A DNA stretch of 64,000 nt, from the NCBI GenBank assembly GCA_916700875.1, contig CAKAKS010000022.1, positions 14,336,065 through 14,400,064 of the forward strand, given 5' to 3'. Positions 1 to 11,089 of the stretch are shown one piece after another (position 1 is the stretch's first letter; every line of letters begins with the position of its first letter). Origin of the DNA: Sebastes aleutianus. Its lineage: Eukaryota; Chordata; Actinopteri; Perciformes; Sebastidae. The notes under the pieces are model-generated. The model searched no databases. It was not told where the DNA came from and saw only the letters and a program-made list of their open reading frames with translations. Made by a program: the position numbers and the translations under genes.

Positions 1-101
1 AAATTATTATAGTTTTAAATGATTTCTACCTGAGTTTCCTCTTAGGTTGGACATGTGGTTTTCTTTTGCTTTTGTATTTCTTATTTTTCTGCTGCTGCTG
101 C

Positions 102-128
102 CGCTGATGATGATGATGATGATGATGG
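102..128. repeat. (GAT)n microsatellite
   Basis: A short, almost pure GAT/ATG triplet run. It follows a GCTGCTGCTGCC stretch and is not inside any supported gene. Confidence 0.9.
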
Positions 129-1650
129 GATGGATTACTTGAAGTTTATTGTTTTATTTTATTAATTTGTTAAAAGAAGATGTGATGCTGTTGTTTTGCC
201 TCCGACGTTATTTCCTGTTTGACTGATTTGTGGCGAAATCTACTGTTGGATAGTTACCAAACTGTGTTTCCTCTTTCTTTTAAGCCAAAAACATTTATTT
301 AAACTGGGAACTAACTGCCATTATGAAGAAATCATTTTTCCATGCACATTTTAAACATTCAGATGCCCCATATGTGCAGTTATAATGTGTTTTTTTATTC
401 ATCTTTTGCATCATATCTGCACGCTGAGCCCAAACAGCAAGCCACAATGATAAAACATCTCAAAACAATTCAAGTAGTACACAATTAAATGTCAGTAAAA
501 TCCCAAAAGAGCAGGAGTACAGAGACAATAATACATCAAAAACACATATAAATTTACAAGAGATGATTCAACTAAAACTTTGTGTAACAGAAACTATTAA
601 GTTTTGAATTACAAATAATAAGCCGACAGGTAAAATGTACAGTAGAGTATAACAAACTGAAACCTTAAACAAAACATACCAGTCAAAATATGCGTTATCT
701 TGATTTTAAATGTTTTTATTCCTGCCACAAATGATTAATATGAGGTTTGGAAAGATGCTTTGAACATGTACATCAGCATGAAGTATTTACAAGCCACTGG
801 GTTTCTTAATATCTGATAACTTTTAAGTACACAACACGTTTCTGTAAATCATTATCAGACGTTAATACCGGCTGTGTAAAGTTCACACATGAGACTCTAC
901 TTCAGTTTAATCTCTTTTACATTCTCGTCTTGTGCTACAGAAATTCACACTGCAAAATATTTCACTATTTATTGTCCCTAAACTTCAACCCGAGTGTAAA
1001 ACCATTAGAATATAAACAATGATGAGCTTGCATTTACCGGCATACTGAAACACAAGTTCACTGTGTCCTGCTGGTTTTTCTTATAATTCCTTGTAACACT
1101 TTAGTATGCAACAGGAAATGAACTGTCACCCATATAACGGAGTTAAAAAACAACCTGAATGTGACACGAGACTGAGAGATTTCTCAGGTGGCTGTAAAGT
1201 CAAATACGGTTTGCAGAGTCACAGCTGGAAACTCCCTAGACGTGTTGACTGCCATTAGTTTACTAAAGTCAACCATACCTGCGGTAGGATGAGTAAACTC
1301 ATTATCAGCAGCATCATTTCACCTAATCGTCCTCTGCAGACTGAACTGTAGATGTTCAAATTTCCATGTTAAAGTTAATTCTTCCAAAACTTTCAATCTC
1401 AACATACTCGTAGTTTTTTGAGTCTATCGGCCGAACGTGGCTTCAAGTTTCAGATCACGTTATTAAAGGTCGAAACTTTGAAAATCAATAATTAAACAAA
1501 TTAGATAAATCTAAAACCAGAGCCGAACAGTTAAGAAGTTAACAAAAACAGCAGAATTATTTCAGCATTTATATTATAATACAAGTTTACAGGGTTGTAT
1601 GGAAGCACATTTCTGCCAGTAAAAGAAAAAATTATGAAAAGTTAGTCAAG
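129..1650. other. AT-rich intergenic DNA, no gene seen
   Basis: About 1.5 kb of AT-rich sequence without a usable open frame, recognised repeat or RNA gene. Stop codons are frequent in all frames. A distal exon of a gene lying to the left cannot be excluded by eye. Confidence 0.6.
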
Positions 1651-1659
1651 ATGAATAAT

Positions 1660-2150
1660 AATGATGATAACTTTGACATTTCGTCCAATAATTTGGGCTT
1701 TTTGTTCATAATTTTGACCTTTTGTCTCACAATTTTAAATTTTTCGTCTCACAATTTTTTTATTTTGTCTCTCAATTTAAATTTTTCGTCTTATAATTTA
1801 GAATTTCTCATAATTTTGACCTTTTGTCTCACAATTTTAAATTTTTCGTCTCATAATTTTGCTTTTTGTCTCACAATTTAAATTTTTTTGTCTCATTTTT
1901 GACTTTGTCTCATAATTTTTACCTTTCGTCTCACAATTTAAATTTTTTTATCTTCATTTTTACCTTTTGTCTCGCAATTTTTAATTTTTTAGTCTTATAA
2001 TTTTGACTGTCTAAATTTGTAATTTTTTTGTGTCATAATTTTGACTTTTTGTCTCACAATTTTAAATTTTTTTGTCTCATAATTTTGACTTTACGTCTCA
2101 TAATTTTGACTTTTTGTCTCATAGTTTTTACTTTGTAAACCAAAATGTTG
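1660..2150. repeat. AT-rich minisatellite, about 20-bp and 40-bp periods
   Basis: Roughly 490 bp of degenerate tandem copies of two alternating phrases: TTTTGTCTCACAATTTTAAA and CGTCTCATAATTTTGAC. The constant part is GTCTCA followed by an AATTTT run. Copies differ by small indels and the array fades at both ends. An open frame (1651-1881) giving repeated Leu/Phe/Ser/Asn phrases is a by-product of the repeat. Confidence 0.85.
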
Positions 2151-2252
2151 ACTTATCAAGTGCATTTTTTATATCATGATTAACTTTTCATCTTTTTTAC
2201 TTTCATTTTACTGGTGGAAATGGGGTTCAGTAGCATTTTCTAGATTGATCAT

Positions 2253-2885
2253 TGGTTCCCAACCTTTTTTAACTTTTGACCCCGTAAAAAGAAGCAAAAT
2301 CTTGCAACCTGTTCTAGAAATTATTTAATAAAAGTCTCTGGTCATTCAGTTAAGAAGCAATTACAATTTATTCAGTAAATGCATTTGGGTCCATACAGCA
2401 GTCAAAGTCAGTGTAAAAGACAAAGAGCTCCCTCACTACGGCATTCTTTATAACCTGGATTTAACCTTGTGACCCACACCTTCCACCCTGCTTGTGTGAG
2501 AAAACATTGTCTATTCACACAAGTGAGTTACTTTGTGATTAGCTAGTTTGAGCAGAGCGCAGGTGTGAGGGGAATAAGAAATGTAACTACACATTAGGAC
2601 AGTCTGTGCTTTCCTGGAACATTCAGATTTATTGGAGTACACAAACGCTACATACACATCACAAGGGACAAACCCTTTATCACCGGTTGCATTATGTCTA
2701 CCATTTGACCAGTTTCATACATTTTCTTTATTTGAATAACCTTTAGCGGCCTGAGGAGATTAGAGGGAAAAAATAAAGGATTTTTGGAGGCAGAAATATA
2801 TATATTTTTTGCTGTTCTCTCATTTTAATTATTTGGTGACCCCTTAGATTCATCCCACGACCCCTTGTTGGAACCACCACATAAA
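2253..2885. mobile_element. Decayed hAT-like non-autonomous element
   Basis: The left end carries TGGTTCCCAACCTTTTTT followed by TTTTGACCCC. The right end carries GACCCCTTGTTGGAACCA, which is its inverted counterpart. Ends of this kind (GGTTCCCAACC ... GACCCC) are common on teleost hAT-type MITEs (general knowledge). The interior has no coding capacity and no clean target duplication was found. A short scrap of the same end occurs near 61005-61022. Confidence 0.6.
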
Positions 2886-3846
2886 TAAATTCAAAGAAAT
2901 ACATATTTGGAAGACAAAAACATCAAACTTGAATTTAAGATCTTTAGGTGTTTCTTTTATTTTACTAGCCTATGAGTGAGGTGTAACGTGACTGTTGAGT
3001 CAGCATGCTGGTGTTGAGTCACGTTAAAGTTAGACTGAACTGCTGCGTTGCACTTTTCTTTTCATGCGTCAGACGTTGCAGCGATGTGTAATATCAGTAA
3101 ATGGATAGAAATGGACCACTTCTTGGAAAAAGGAGGAAGGATATTTTTCGTCAAAACAAGTGCAGGTTACATGTCTGTGAAGATTTCAACAAGAAGTCAT
3201 TTTAGGTTCTCTTTGCAGGAGCCCAACGTGGTTTATTGATCATGACTGTACTGGGTTAAATGTCAGTAAGAATGTAAACTTCCTCTTGGTGATTTTCAGT
3301 TCCCCTTTTCTCTTGTCAAAACTTTAGTGCCAAAAAGAAAGTATTTTGATGTTGAACAAGGATATTGACACGTCATTCAAAACAAAAGCAGGCTTTGTCT
3401 TCTGTCTTTTAAACAACACAAAGAGGTTCTGGAAGTTTCCATCACAAAAAATCCCCACCTTTTTACTTTGTGGGGAATTTTAAAAAAATGTTTATGGGAA
3501 GAAAATAAAAACATGTATATATATATATTTCAGAGGCATAATCACAAAGCATGCCAGATTGTACAGTTGTAACATCATTTGAGTAACCTTATCATTTTAG
3601 AATAAATAAAGTTGAAACACTTTTTTTTTTTTTATTTGCTGTGTCACGTTTCAGTTTCACTTTCAGATTTGTGTTTTATTAGAAACAGAAACTTAAAAAA
3701 CATCTATTATATTTTAGGCTGTGTTAAAAAATTATGATATTTGGACAAAAAAGATGTATTTGTTTGCTGATTTTTAACAGAAAATTAAACCAAAACTGTA
3801 AAAACGAGCACATAATTAGCATAGTTTCACATAAGATTCTATCTAC
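2886..3846. other. AT-rich intergenic DNA, no gene seen
   Basis: There is no recognised repeat or exon. A 63-codon open frame at 3048-3239 has no recognisable motif or flanking splice signals and is treated as chance. A small TA run lies at about 3515-3528 and a poly-T run near 3621. Confidence 0.5.
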
Positions 3847-3854
3847 GTCATTAC

Positions 3855-4591
3855 TAGTGATGTGTTAGTCGCGAACGAGCTGGCTCAAAGAGCCGGCTCT
3901 CTCCCGTCCGAGAGCCGTTTTTTTTAAAATTTTTTTATTAATTCAAGGCAGAATGATAGGACAAACTTCTCCACGCCACGGGCACTCCATGCACTGACTG
4001 TGACTGAATGTTGTGTTAATGATGTCCATGCAACCAATCAGGTGATGACAGACAAGGATCATACCATCAAGCAGGGAGGGGCAGGGGTGCGCGGCGCGCT
4101 GACGGTCTACAGGTACAGAGCAGGAGGAAGAGGAGGAGAGAAAGAGAGAGGAGTGCGGTGCTGTTTGTTGCGGCACGGTGCGTTGCGGTGCTTTGCGGTG
4201 CTTTGCGGTGCTTTGCGTTCCATTGCGTTGCGATGTGGTGCATTCCGTTGCGATGCGGTGTGGTGCGTTCTGTTGCGTTGCGTTGCGTTGCGGTGCAGTC
4301 CGGTGCGCGAATAGCAGACAAGATGAGTGACAGTCGGAAACGAAGCAGCATGTAAAATTATGCTATTCAGGAAATTAAAAGGTTTAGTATAATTATATTG
4401 AATAATTTAAGTGATATATGTGCACACATACTAATCATAGGTCAAAACAGTGCTAAATTTGGCTGAATTATAAAAGGCATATGTGGTAAAATGAAGAGCC
4501 GTTTTTGAGCCGAAAGAACCGGCTCTTCTCTTCTTGGTGACCTCAGCCAAATGATCTGGCTCACTAAAAAGAGACGGAATTCCCATCACTA
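3855..4591. mobile_element. hAT-type MITE with perfect 8-bp target duplication
   Basis: This 737-bp element starts TAGTGATG and ends CATCACTA. It is flanked on both sides by the same 8 bp, GTCATTAC (3847-3854 and 4592-4599), the hallmark of hAT insertion. Both ends carry inward copies of an AGAGCCGGCTC palindromic block (near 3888-3902 and 4518-4530), so terminal homology extends past the inverted repeat. There is no transposase; the open frames inside come from a GC-rich internal repeat. The perfect target site suggests a fairly recent insertion. It lies about 30-140 bp upstream of the putative first exon of the bcl2l14-like gene. Confidence 0.85.
4153..4306. repeat. GC/T-rich minisatellite inside the hAT MITE
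   Basis: Degenerate copies of a 5-bp TTGCG word and the 10-bp GGTGCTTTGC word form about 150 bp of strongly strand-biased (G+T on +) sequence. Open frames on both strands here reflect the repeat and not a protein. Confidence 0.8.
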
Positions 4592-4599
4592 GTCATTAC

Positions 4600-4735
4600 G
4601 TAAGACGTCGACGACGCGATGACGCACACACAAGTGTTAAAACTCAACAGAGAGACAGGAAAGAGAGTAGTGAGCTTCCAGCAGTGGACGTGGTCTTTTG
4701 GTGGATACTTTAGTTTCTTTTTAATCGTTTTGGAC
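4600..4735 (+). promoter_or_regulatory. Putative promoter and non-coding exon 1 of bcl2l14-like gene
   Basis: A short stretch with several CG dinucleotides (near 4606-4622) and T-rich sequence ends at a strong donor, GGACC|GTAAGT, at 4735/4736. The next acceptor in the right place is TTTTCTTTTCAG at 6533, nine bases before the bcl2l14 start codon. A leader exon spliced to that acceptor is therefore likely. The transcription start is not visible. Confidence 0.45.
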
Positions 4736-5359
4736 CGTAAGTACTTTTTTTTTATGCTTTTCAATAATACACATACATAAAATACTACTTTAAAAGTAGA
4801 ATGGATTAAATCTAGTTAAGGCCAATTTAGTGCTGTCAAACAAACTTAATTATGCTTTTTGTAAAGTGTGCTTTTACAGATTTTGACCTGTTACAGTTAA
4901 ACAATCGTAACATAACGTTTTCAAACTTTACAGTGAAACTAAATTAGTTTGGCAACTTTTTAAACTGTGTTTTTATGAATTAAACATATGGTGTAACAGT
5001 TAATTAACTTATTCTTAAACTCCTGGCTGTATGTTGTTGTGTCTTTACGGGAAACAACAGGTTGTTATAAGGCTTATAGTTAATGCGAACATGCCTTTAC
5101 ATGATCCAAGTTACTTGTGTAGTGTAATTCACATTTACTATCACCAGAGGGCGATAAAATTAGGTGAATCAGTGACATAAATATAACAAAAATTACCTAG
5201 AATAAACATAAAACTGACAATTATTGCATAAATATTGATAGATTAGATCAATTAATATCATACAGTATGAAAACAGGTTTATTCCACAATTATTAAGGTT
5301 TGCAAAATACAGGCAGTATAACATAAACACAAAAGAGAACACATCATAGTCAGTAGAGA

Positions 5360-5660
5360 TCAATTAATCAACACAATTAATTAAGTAATAAACAGAAAAT
5401 TAGTTAGCAGCTATTCTGATGATTGAGTAATCCATCCAGCTTCTCAAATGTGAGGATTTGCTGTTTTTTCCCCTGTTTTATATCATTATAAAATGAATAT
5501 TTCTGGGCTTTTGATTGTTTATCATGATCAATCAGGCATGCTGAAGACATCATCTTGTGCTCTGATGGCATTTTTCACTATTTTCTTACATTTTATAGAA
5601 CAAATAATCAATTGATTAATAAATAATGAAAATAATCATTAGTTGCGGTCCTAAATATTA
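5360..5660 (+). mobile_element. hAT-like MITE relic in bcl2l14 intron 1
   Basis: It contains the phrases CAGCTTCTCAAATGTGAGGA, ACATTTTATAGAACAAATAAT and a right end AAAATAATCATTAGTTGC. The same phrases recur near 52090, 54130, 57735 and 63770, with a weaker copy at 25530. An inverted scrap with CTCAAATCTGAGAAGCTGG lies at 5850-5880. It is non-coding. Confidence 0.65.
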
Positions 5661-6179
5661 ACCAAAATAGACCCAAAACTGATAAGAATTAGACAAATAT
5701 TAAGAACACAAGACCATAGAAATGATAATAATGTATGAAAATGTTTATCACAGCATTATTGGTGTGTGCAACTATGTTTTTTTTTTATTAATTGGCTAAT
5801 TGCTAAGTCTAGAAAAATCTGAAAAAGTCTACAGTAAATCAAAGGGAGTTCCCAAAGTCCTCAAATCTGAGAAGCTGGAACCAAATTCTCTTTTGGCCAA
5901 CTAATTTTTATTTAACCAGGTAAAAGTCTTCTTGAGGTTAAAATCTCTTTTCCATGGGAGACCTGAGCACAGAAAATCTCCAATAACAACCAAAAATAAT
6001 TGTTTATTCTGACTTTTCTTGCAGAATAATGACAATTTATGTTAAAAAAACAACATGCCAGCAACAAATGATGGCAAGATCGCGTCATAATTAACACTTA
6101 TTTAGCTTCAAATTCATGATTTTGAGCTCTATCTCTTGGACAGCTGAAAACACCGGACACTGAGTACAAATATAATATC

Positions 6180-6518
6180 AATATCATGTGCAATACTACT
6201 TTTTACATTCTCATGTGCAATATCACTGTTTATTGTGTGCAATATTAATGTCCAACATTACAACAAATATTACTTATTTTTCTTGTTTGTTAGCTTACTT
6301 TACCTTTTTTATTTTACGTATCTTATCTTATTTACTCATTTTACTAAATGAATCTTACTTAATTGTTATTCTATTAGGCACTGGTGCTAGAAATAGTACT
6401 TTTTATTTTATACACTTGAACTTGTTGTAATTTTGTTGTATTTTTGAGCAATCTCTGGCACAAGAATTTCCTTCGGGATTAATAAAGTTCTATCTTATCT
6501 TATCTTAATTTTATCTAT
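6180..6518 (+). mobile_element. Retroelement 3' tail with (TATCT)n end
   Basis: AT-rich sequence ends in ATTTCCTTCGGGATTAATAA followed by AGTTC and a short TATCT repeat. This phrase is a familiar teleost retroposon 3' end (general knowledge; the exact family is not certain). The tail stops about 15 bp before the acceptor of bcl2l14 exon 2, so its T-rich end probably contributes to that splice site's pyrimidine tract. Confidence 0.6.
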
Positions 6519-6542
6519 ATATTTTCTTTTCAGTAAACCGAC

Positions 6543-9500
6543 ATGGCAAACGGAAACGTGGAAATCCACGACCCCTTCTCTAACCAAAACGGCCACGCCG
6601 GCAGCAAAGACTGTGACCACAAATCTACCTCAGACACAGACAGCATGGAGAACACGGTGGAGTACAGGCTCCTCATGGCCTACGCAAAGAGGAAACGGAC
6701 CACAGAAGAGTCACCTACACCGGACACACCGGCTTTAGTAAACGGTGGCACGGACGCAAACGAATCATCCTCGCCCCAGACGCCGGACAAGACTGAGAAA
6801 GGGGAGACGAAGAAGGACAGGAAGAGGAAAAGGTTCAAACGTCTGCGGAGAATTTTCAGCTGCATCCCATCTCGGACAAGAGACGACGAACCGTACCAAA
6901 AGGATCCGAAGCCAAATGTTGACGACAGATCTGGTGGTTTTACACCTGGTGAGTGTTAAGATACAACTTCAGATAAACCCACTACATTCAGATCTGAAAC
7001 TAACACATTTTTTGATTTGATTCATGAATATAGAAGATAAAAAACAGTCCAGGGACAACATGTAAACACTTATTTCCAACATGGTCCCTAATGTCATAGA
7101 AAACAGGACAGACAGACATTCACACATAACACACACATAATCCCTAAAATGATAAACAACAAACAAAGTGTTTGTTTCTTTTCTTTCCGATCTATATATC
7201 CTAAAAGCATTCACAAATCCAATAAGCAGAAAAATAGAAGCAATAAAAGTGTTCACAATAAAAAAAAAAAATACATCAAAACTCAATAAAAACACAATAC
7301 AAAAGACGCCCAGGACTGCAGGTCATATTTTAATTGATCACCATGAACCATCGTTTCAGAATCAGATTTATTTGCCAACAACATACACATAAGTAATAGA
7401 CAGACAAAAGGTGAAAAATAGACTGATATGTACACAAGTAGTGAAAAAATAGGTGTGTATATATAAATATATATAAAAAGCACCAATGACCAACAATAAA
7501 ATGTGAATAAAATAACTATATACAGGTGAAGTGTTCTGTAAGATGTAAACAATACAAATAGTTCAAATAAATAAATACTGAATGGATATACATGGACTGG
7601 ATGAGTATATACAGTGTGTATATGTATACACATGTGAATATTTTGTGGTTTCTTTACTCCTTTATGACGGTAAACTGAATATCTTAGGACAAAACAAGAG
7701 AACAGATTAATTAACAATGTATAAAAGTTATTTTTACATGATCCACATCAGAAATCAGGATGAAACTATTCTTTTACTTTCCATGACACATTCTCCATTC
7801 TACTCCCAGTTAGTCATAAAAACTATCTACGTCATCTAGTTTCTGTACCTTTTGCCAATATGCAATAACATATTCAGCTTTTTGAAATTGAGTCAAGAAG
7901 TTTAATCGTCATAAACGTGTAGCTACACGTTCTTCCTGTTTGTTACCAGCCGTGAGTCAGGCCTCGTGGTTTCACTGTGACGTTTTAAAGATGGTCATTT
8001 TGGGGATTTTTTCAGGATGATGTGTTTTTATTCTTTGGGAAAACCCGTCTAAGATACAAGCTTGGAATTGTTTTCTTTTCTCTAAACTTTTTACTTGTGT
8101 TTTTTTATTATTTCTTCATGCTATAGTAACAAAAGAGGACGAGCTGAAAAAGGCAGCGAGTAGGCTGGCGAAGCTCGCTGATGAAATCCAGTTTCTTCCT
8201 CCGGAAGTAGAGACGGACTCGCCGGAAGGTGAGTTTCTGTTTCCTCCCTACACAATAAAACACAAAGACGCTGATATATTGGGCTTTATGCAAGAACATT
8301 TTAATATTCTTCAGGCCTTTTTTTACACCGGGGACAAAACAAAACTAAAATGCAGAATATTCTTTGACGATTTTTTGCGTTCAAACCATTAGGAGCACTG
8401 GAAAATATGAAATATTACTGCACTGTAGCTGCTCATGGTACATTGAGCTCTTTCAACCCTTTAAACCCGTTAATCCCTGTTGTTTTCTTGTGTTTTGGAT
8501 GTTGATAGATAATCATGTGTTCTGTTGTGTACAATAGATGATAACGTGGAGAGAATGATCGCCCTGCTGCTGAGGGAAAGTGGAGACCGACTGAACGAAA
8601 GGGTAAGAAACTACTTTTCCTCTGACGAGAAAAACCTGCATAAATAATCTAGTTCCCTTCAACCTTTTTTTTTGGATCATGTCGAGGAAAGTCTTTTATG
8701 GCAAAAGTTTGGAAGTTGTTTGTAATCAGTCCACCATATCTGGTAGCTCTAGAGTTCACAAATAGACGACTTTTTAGTCGAGGAGGAGGAGGAGGAGGAG
8801 GGACCAAAAACACCACTGTTGCTCATTTTGTACATGTTGTGGAAGTCCCAGATACATCGGAAAACCAAACGCCGTCGTGGCTGGGTTCATGACATCATTC
8901 GGCGGCTGTATTCACTTTATCTAGCAAAGCCACGTGTCGTTACAGCAGTATGAACAGATCGAAATGATGCCGAAAGGTTTATTCACCTCTTTGTATTCTC
9001 TTTGTTTGTTGTGAGTCTAAACCTAAAGAAAATGTTTTCTTATCTCCTTCAGGAGCTGAAAGACGCTGCTTTCGCCAAAGAGCTTTTTTGGAACTACAGT
9101 TTCTTCAAGCTGCTAATAACGACCCTCCTCGAGAGGATGGGCCTCAAGTCCCCCAACCCCGACTCTCCGGGGCCAAAAGCATGTACTGAAACCCAGGTCG
9201 CCGTCACCTGCGAGGTGAGAACAACCTTAATCTGATCTTGAACTTTTAATTCACACTTTCATATTCTCCCGTCTAGACTATTGTAATTCCCTCAACACCT
9301 GCCTCAGTCAATCAGCTTTAAATCGCCTACAGGTGGTTCCAGGTTATTAACCCGAACTAGCCGTCGGTCTCACATCACACCTGTTCTGGCATCCCTTCAT
9401 TGACTTCCTGTAAAATTCAGAATCAACTTTAAGATCGTGCTAATTACATATAAGGCACTCCATGATACATGTTACATTTCTGATCTCTTAGTTCCATATT

Positions 9501-9859
9501 CGACCTGTCGAACACTTCGATCATCTAATCTTGGCCTTTTATCCATCCCCCGCAAACCCTAAACTAAAGAGGTTGGGTAAATTGACTAACTGTTGAACAT
9601 GTTTCAGGTCACCACTCGTCTGTCAGCCATGATCACGCTGCCCAGGAACCGACTGCTTGACCACGGAGCCAGATATCTGCAGGATTATTATTCACCCTGG
9701 GCGCAGCAGCAAGGCGGATACGTACGTAAAACACACATATCTTTTTGAAACAATTAGTTTGACCCATAACACCTTTAAAAATGTATATTAACATTCCCTT
9801 CTCTTTCACAGGAGGAAGCCTTTTACAGTGAGGATGAAGACGACAGTGAACAGAATTAA
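6543..9859 (+). CDS. bcl2l14: Bcl-2-like protein 14 (Bcl-G) ortholog, six coding exons
   Basis: Coding exons are 6543-6948, 8127-8228, 8538-8602, 9053-9214, 9608-9721 and 9812-9859. All introns are GT-AG, the phases agree, and the total is 897 nt (298 residues plus stop). The start follows the acceptor at 6533. Residues 40-50 (EYRLLMAYAKR) resemble the N-terminal motif of mammalian BCL2L14, and residues 90-103 are a Lys/Arg cluster. Residues 173-191 hold a BH3 core (L181, then G185-D186). Exon 6 gives VTTRLSAM and the BH2 motif SPWAQQQGGY (274-283), which closely match mammalian Bcl-G. The C terminus is short and acidic with no membrane anchor, as in BCL2L14, so the product is probably cytosolic. 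BCL2L14 is a Bcl-2 family member linked to apoptosis and inflammatory signalling in mammals; its role in fish is inferred only. Human BCL2L14 is about 327 residues. BCL2L12 and BCL2L15 are less likely because they lack this BH2/exon 6 block. Confidence 0.88.
7357..7640 (-). mobile_element. Retroposon 3'-end relic in bcl2l14 intron 2
   Basis: TCAGAATCAGATTTATTTGC opens a block with ACACATAAGTAATAGACAG and TA-rich sequence. This resembles the reverse complement of a common teleost retroposon tail (general knowledge). An antisense open frame across it has no recognisable motif. Confidence 0.45.
8780..8801 (+). repeat. (GGA)n microsatellite in bcl2l14 intron 4
   Basis: GAGGAGGAGG run of about seven units in the intron between the BH3 exon and the next exon. 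Confidence 0.85.
9255..9560 (+). pseudogene. LINE reverse-transcriptase C-terminal fragment (L2/CR1/Rex1-like)
   Basis: Sense-strand reading from 9276 gives DYCNSLNTCLSQSALNRLQ. After a frameshift the reading continues SHITPVLASLH, then a TGA where tryptophan is expected, then LPVKFRINFKI and TYKALH. These are the conserved blocks just downstream of the RT domain in L2/CR1/Rex1-type LINEs (DYCN, LNRLQ, HITPVL, LHWLPV, YKAL). Stops and frameshifts show it is dead. It sits in the intron between the fourth and fifth coding exons of bcl2l14, in the same orientation as the gene. Confidence 0.8.
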
Positions 9860-10470
9860 GTGCTCTTGTCGCGGCACGAACAGGAACAAAATCAGACTCA
9901 GGACACACATATTTTGTATTCTGCCACTTCTGTTTACATGCACATAAAACCCGGACCTGACGAGCATTAACATATCTGTAGCTGCATGCATTAGAATCAT
10001 ATTTAATTGTTTATCTGGGTATTCTTTTCATAAATAATTATATTATTCAGGTCTTTCTTTGTGCCAGATGTCTTACAAGGAGCTTAAGCCAAAGACAAAA
10101 CTATGTTAATGCAATTAATAACTACAGTTGTACGTGATTTTAAGTGTCATTTCGTTAAATGTATTTCGTGTTTTTCAGGGAGATGTAGGGTAACTAGCAA
10201 TTTAAAATAAGCATTATTTATGCTGGAGTTTGCTGGACAAAACAAATAATTTCCTAAACCAAAAATATGTTTTTAGCACTTGCACTTTTTCATGAAAATG
10301 AATTAAAATTTGGGCTTTCTGAGTGATGCATCAAGTAGCTTATCTTTTTTTAAACTGTTGTAAGAATGTGCTAATGAAATTGTGTGTGTGTGATGTCTGA
10401 ATGTGTTAATTTTGCTACAAATAAATACTAACATGACCAGAAATAAAAACGGTATTCATTGTAATTTAAT
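9860..10470 (+). terminator. 3' UTR and polyadenylation region of bcl2l14-like gene
   Basis: After the TAA at 9857-9859 there is AT-rich sequence with AATAAA at 10420-10425 and a second at 10442-10447, preceded by a TG-rich run (10381-10392). The cleavage site is most likely shortly after 10440. Further AATAAA words occur downstream, so a longer UTR is possible. Confidence 0.55.
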
Positions 10471-11089
10471 CCCATATGATATCAAGCGGTCCTTACTGAT
10501 GTATTCACGTTTTCTTTTAAAATATTTATCAAAATGTTTGTCAGTGCAGCAGAAAGAAATTTACTTTGGGAATATAAACTGGTCAATTAAAGCCATTTTA
10601 TATCATGATATATTAATGTATTTATACACATTTTAAGTACAAGGCTGCAAAGGTAAGTCTTGGCCATGTATGTATAATATAATACATGTATAATATGATA
10701 TAATTAACTGAGTTGTTAAAATTAGACTTCATTATAATGTATACATGCCTTATTTTCTGGAGACTTGATTTTGCTGAATAAAATTGTTCAAGTGAAAGCA
10801 GCACCGCCTTGTGGTCAAATGAAGAACTGTACATTGTACTCACAACAAAACCCCATTCAAATGTTTTTTTTATTTTTCAATTTTGTAATTACTTTACCAA
10901 TGTTTCCCCCATAAATTATCTTTTGATTAATTCGGCATATAAAAATAATCCATAACAGCACTTTGCTTTAGTTAAATCTCAACTTTGAGTTCAGAGAAAG
11001 GCATTTCTTGGGAGGGCTATTATTCTGCATAGGATGCAACAGGTAACACCAAAATAAAAGTTAAAACTTAATTATATGTGGGGTTGTAA
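10471..11089. other. Intergenic AT-rich DNA, no gene seen
   Basis: AT-rich sequence with no convincing exon or recognised repeat between the bcl2l14 polyadenylation region and the repeat block upstream of the RASSF gene. Confidence 0.5.

Noticed and set aside
4000..4355. Overlapping frames on both strands with Ala/Cys/Arg or Thr/Gln repeats
   Set aside because: They are the translation of the TTGCG minisatellite inside a hAT MITE.
7283..7717. 144-codon hydrophobic frame on -
   Set aside because: It covers a retroposon tail and TA-rich DNA in a bcl2l14 intron; no family resemblance.
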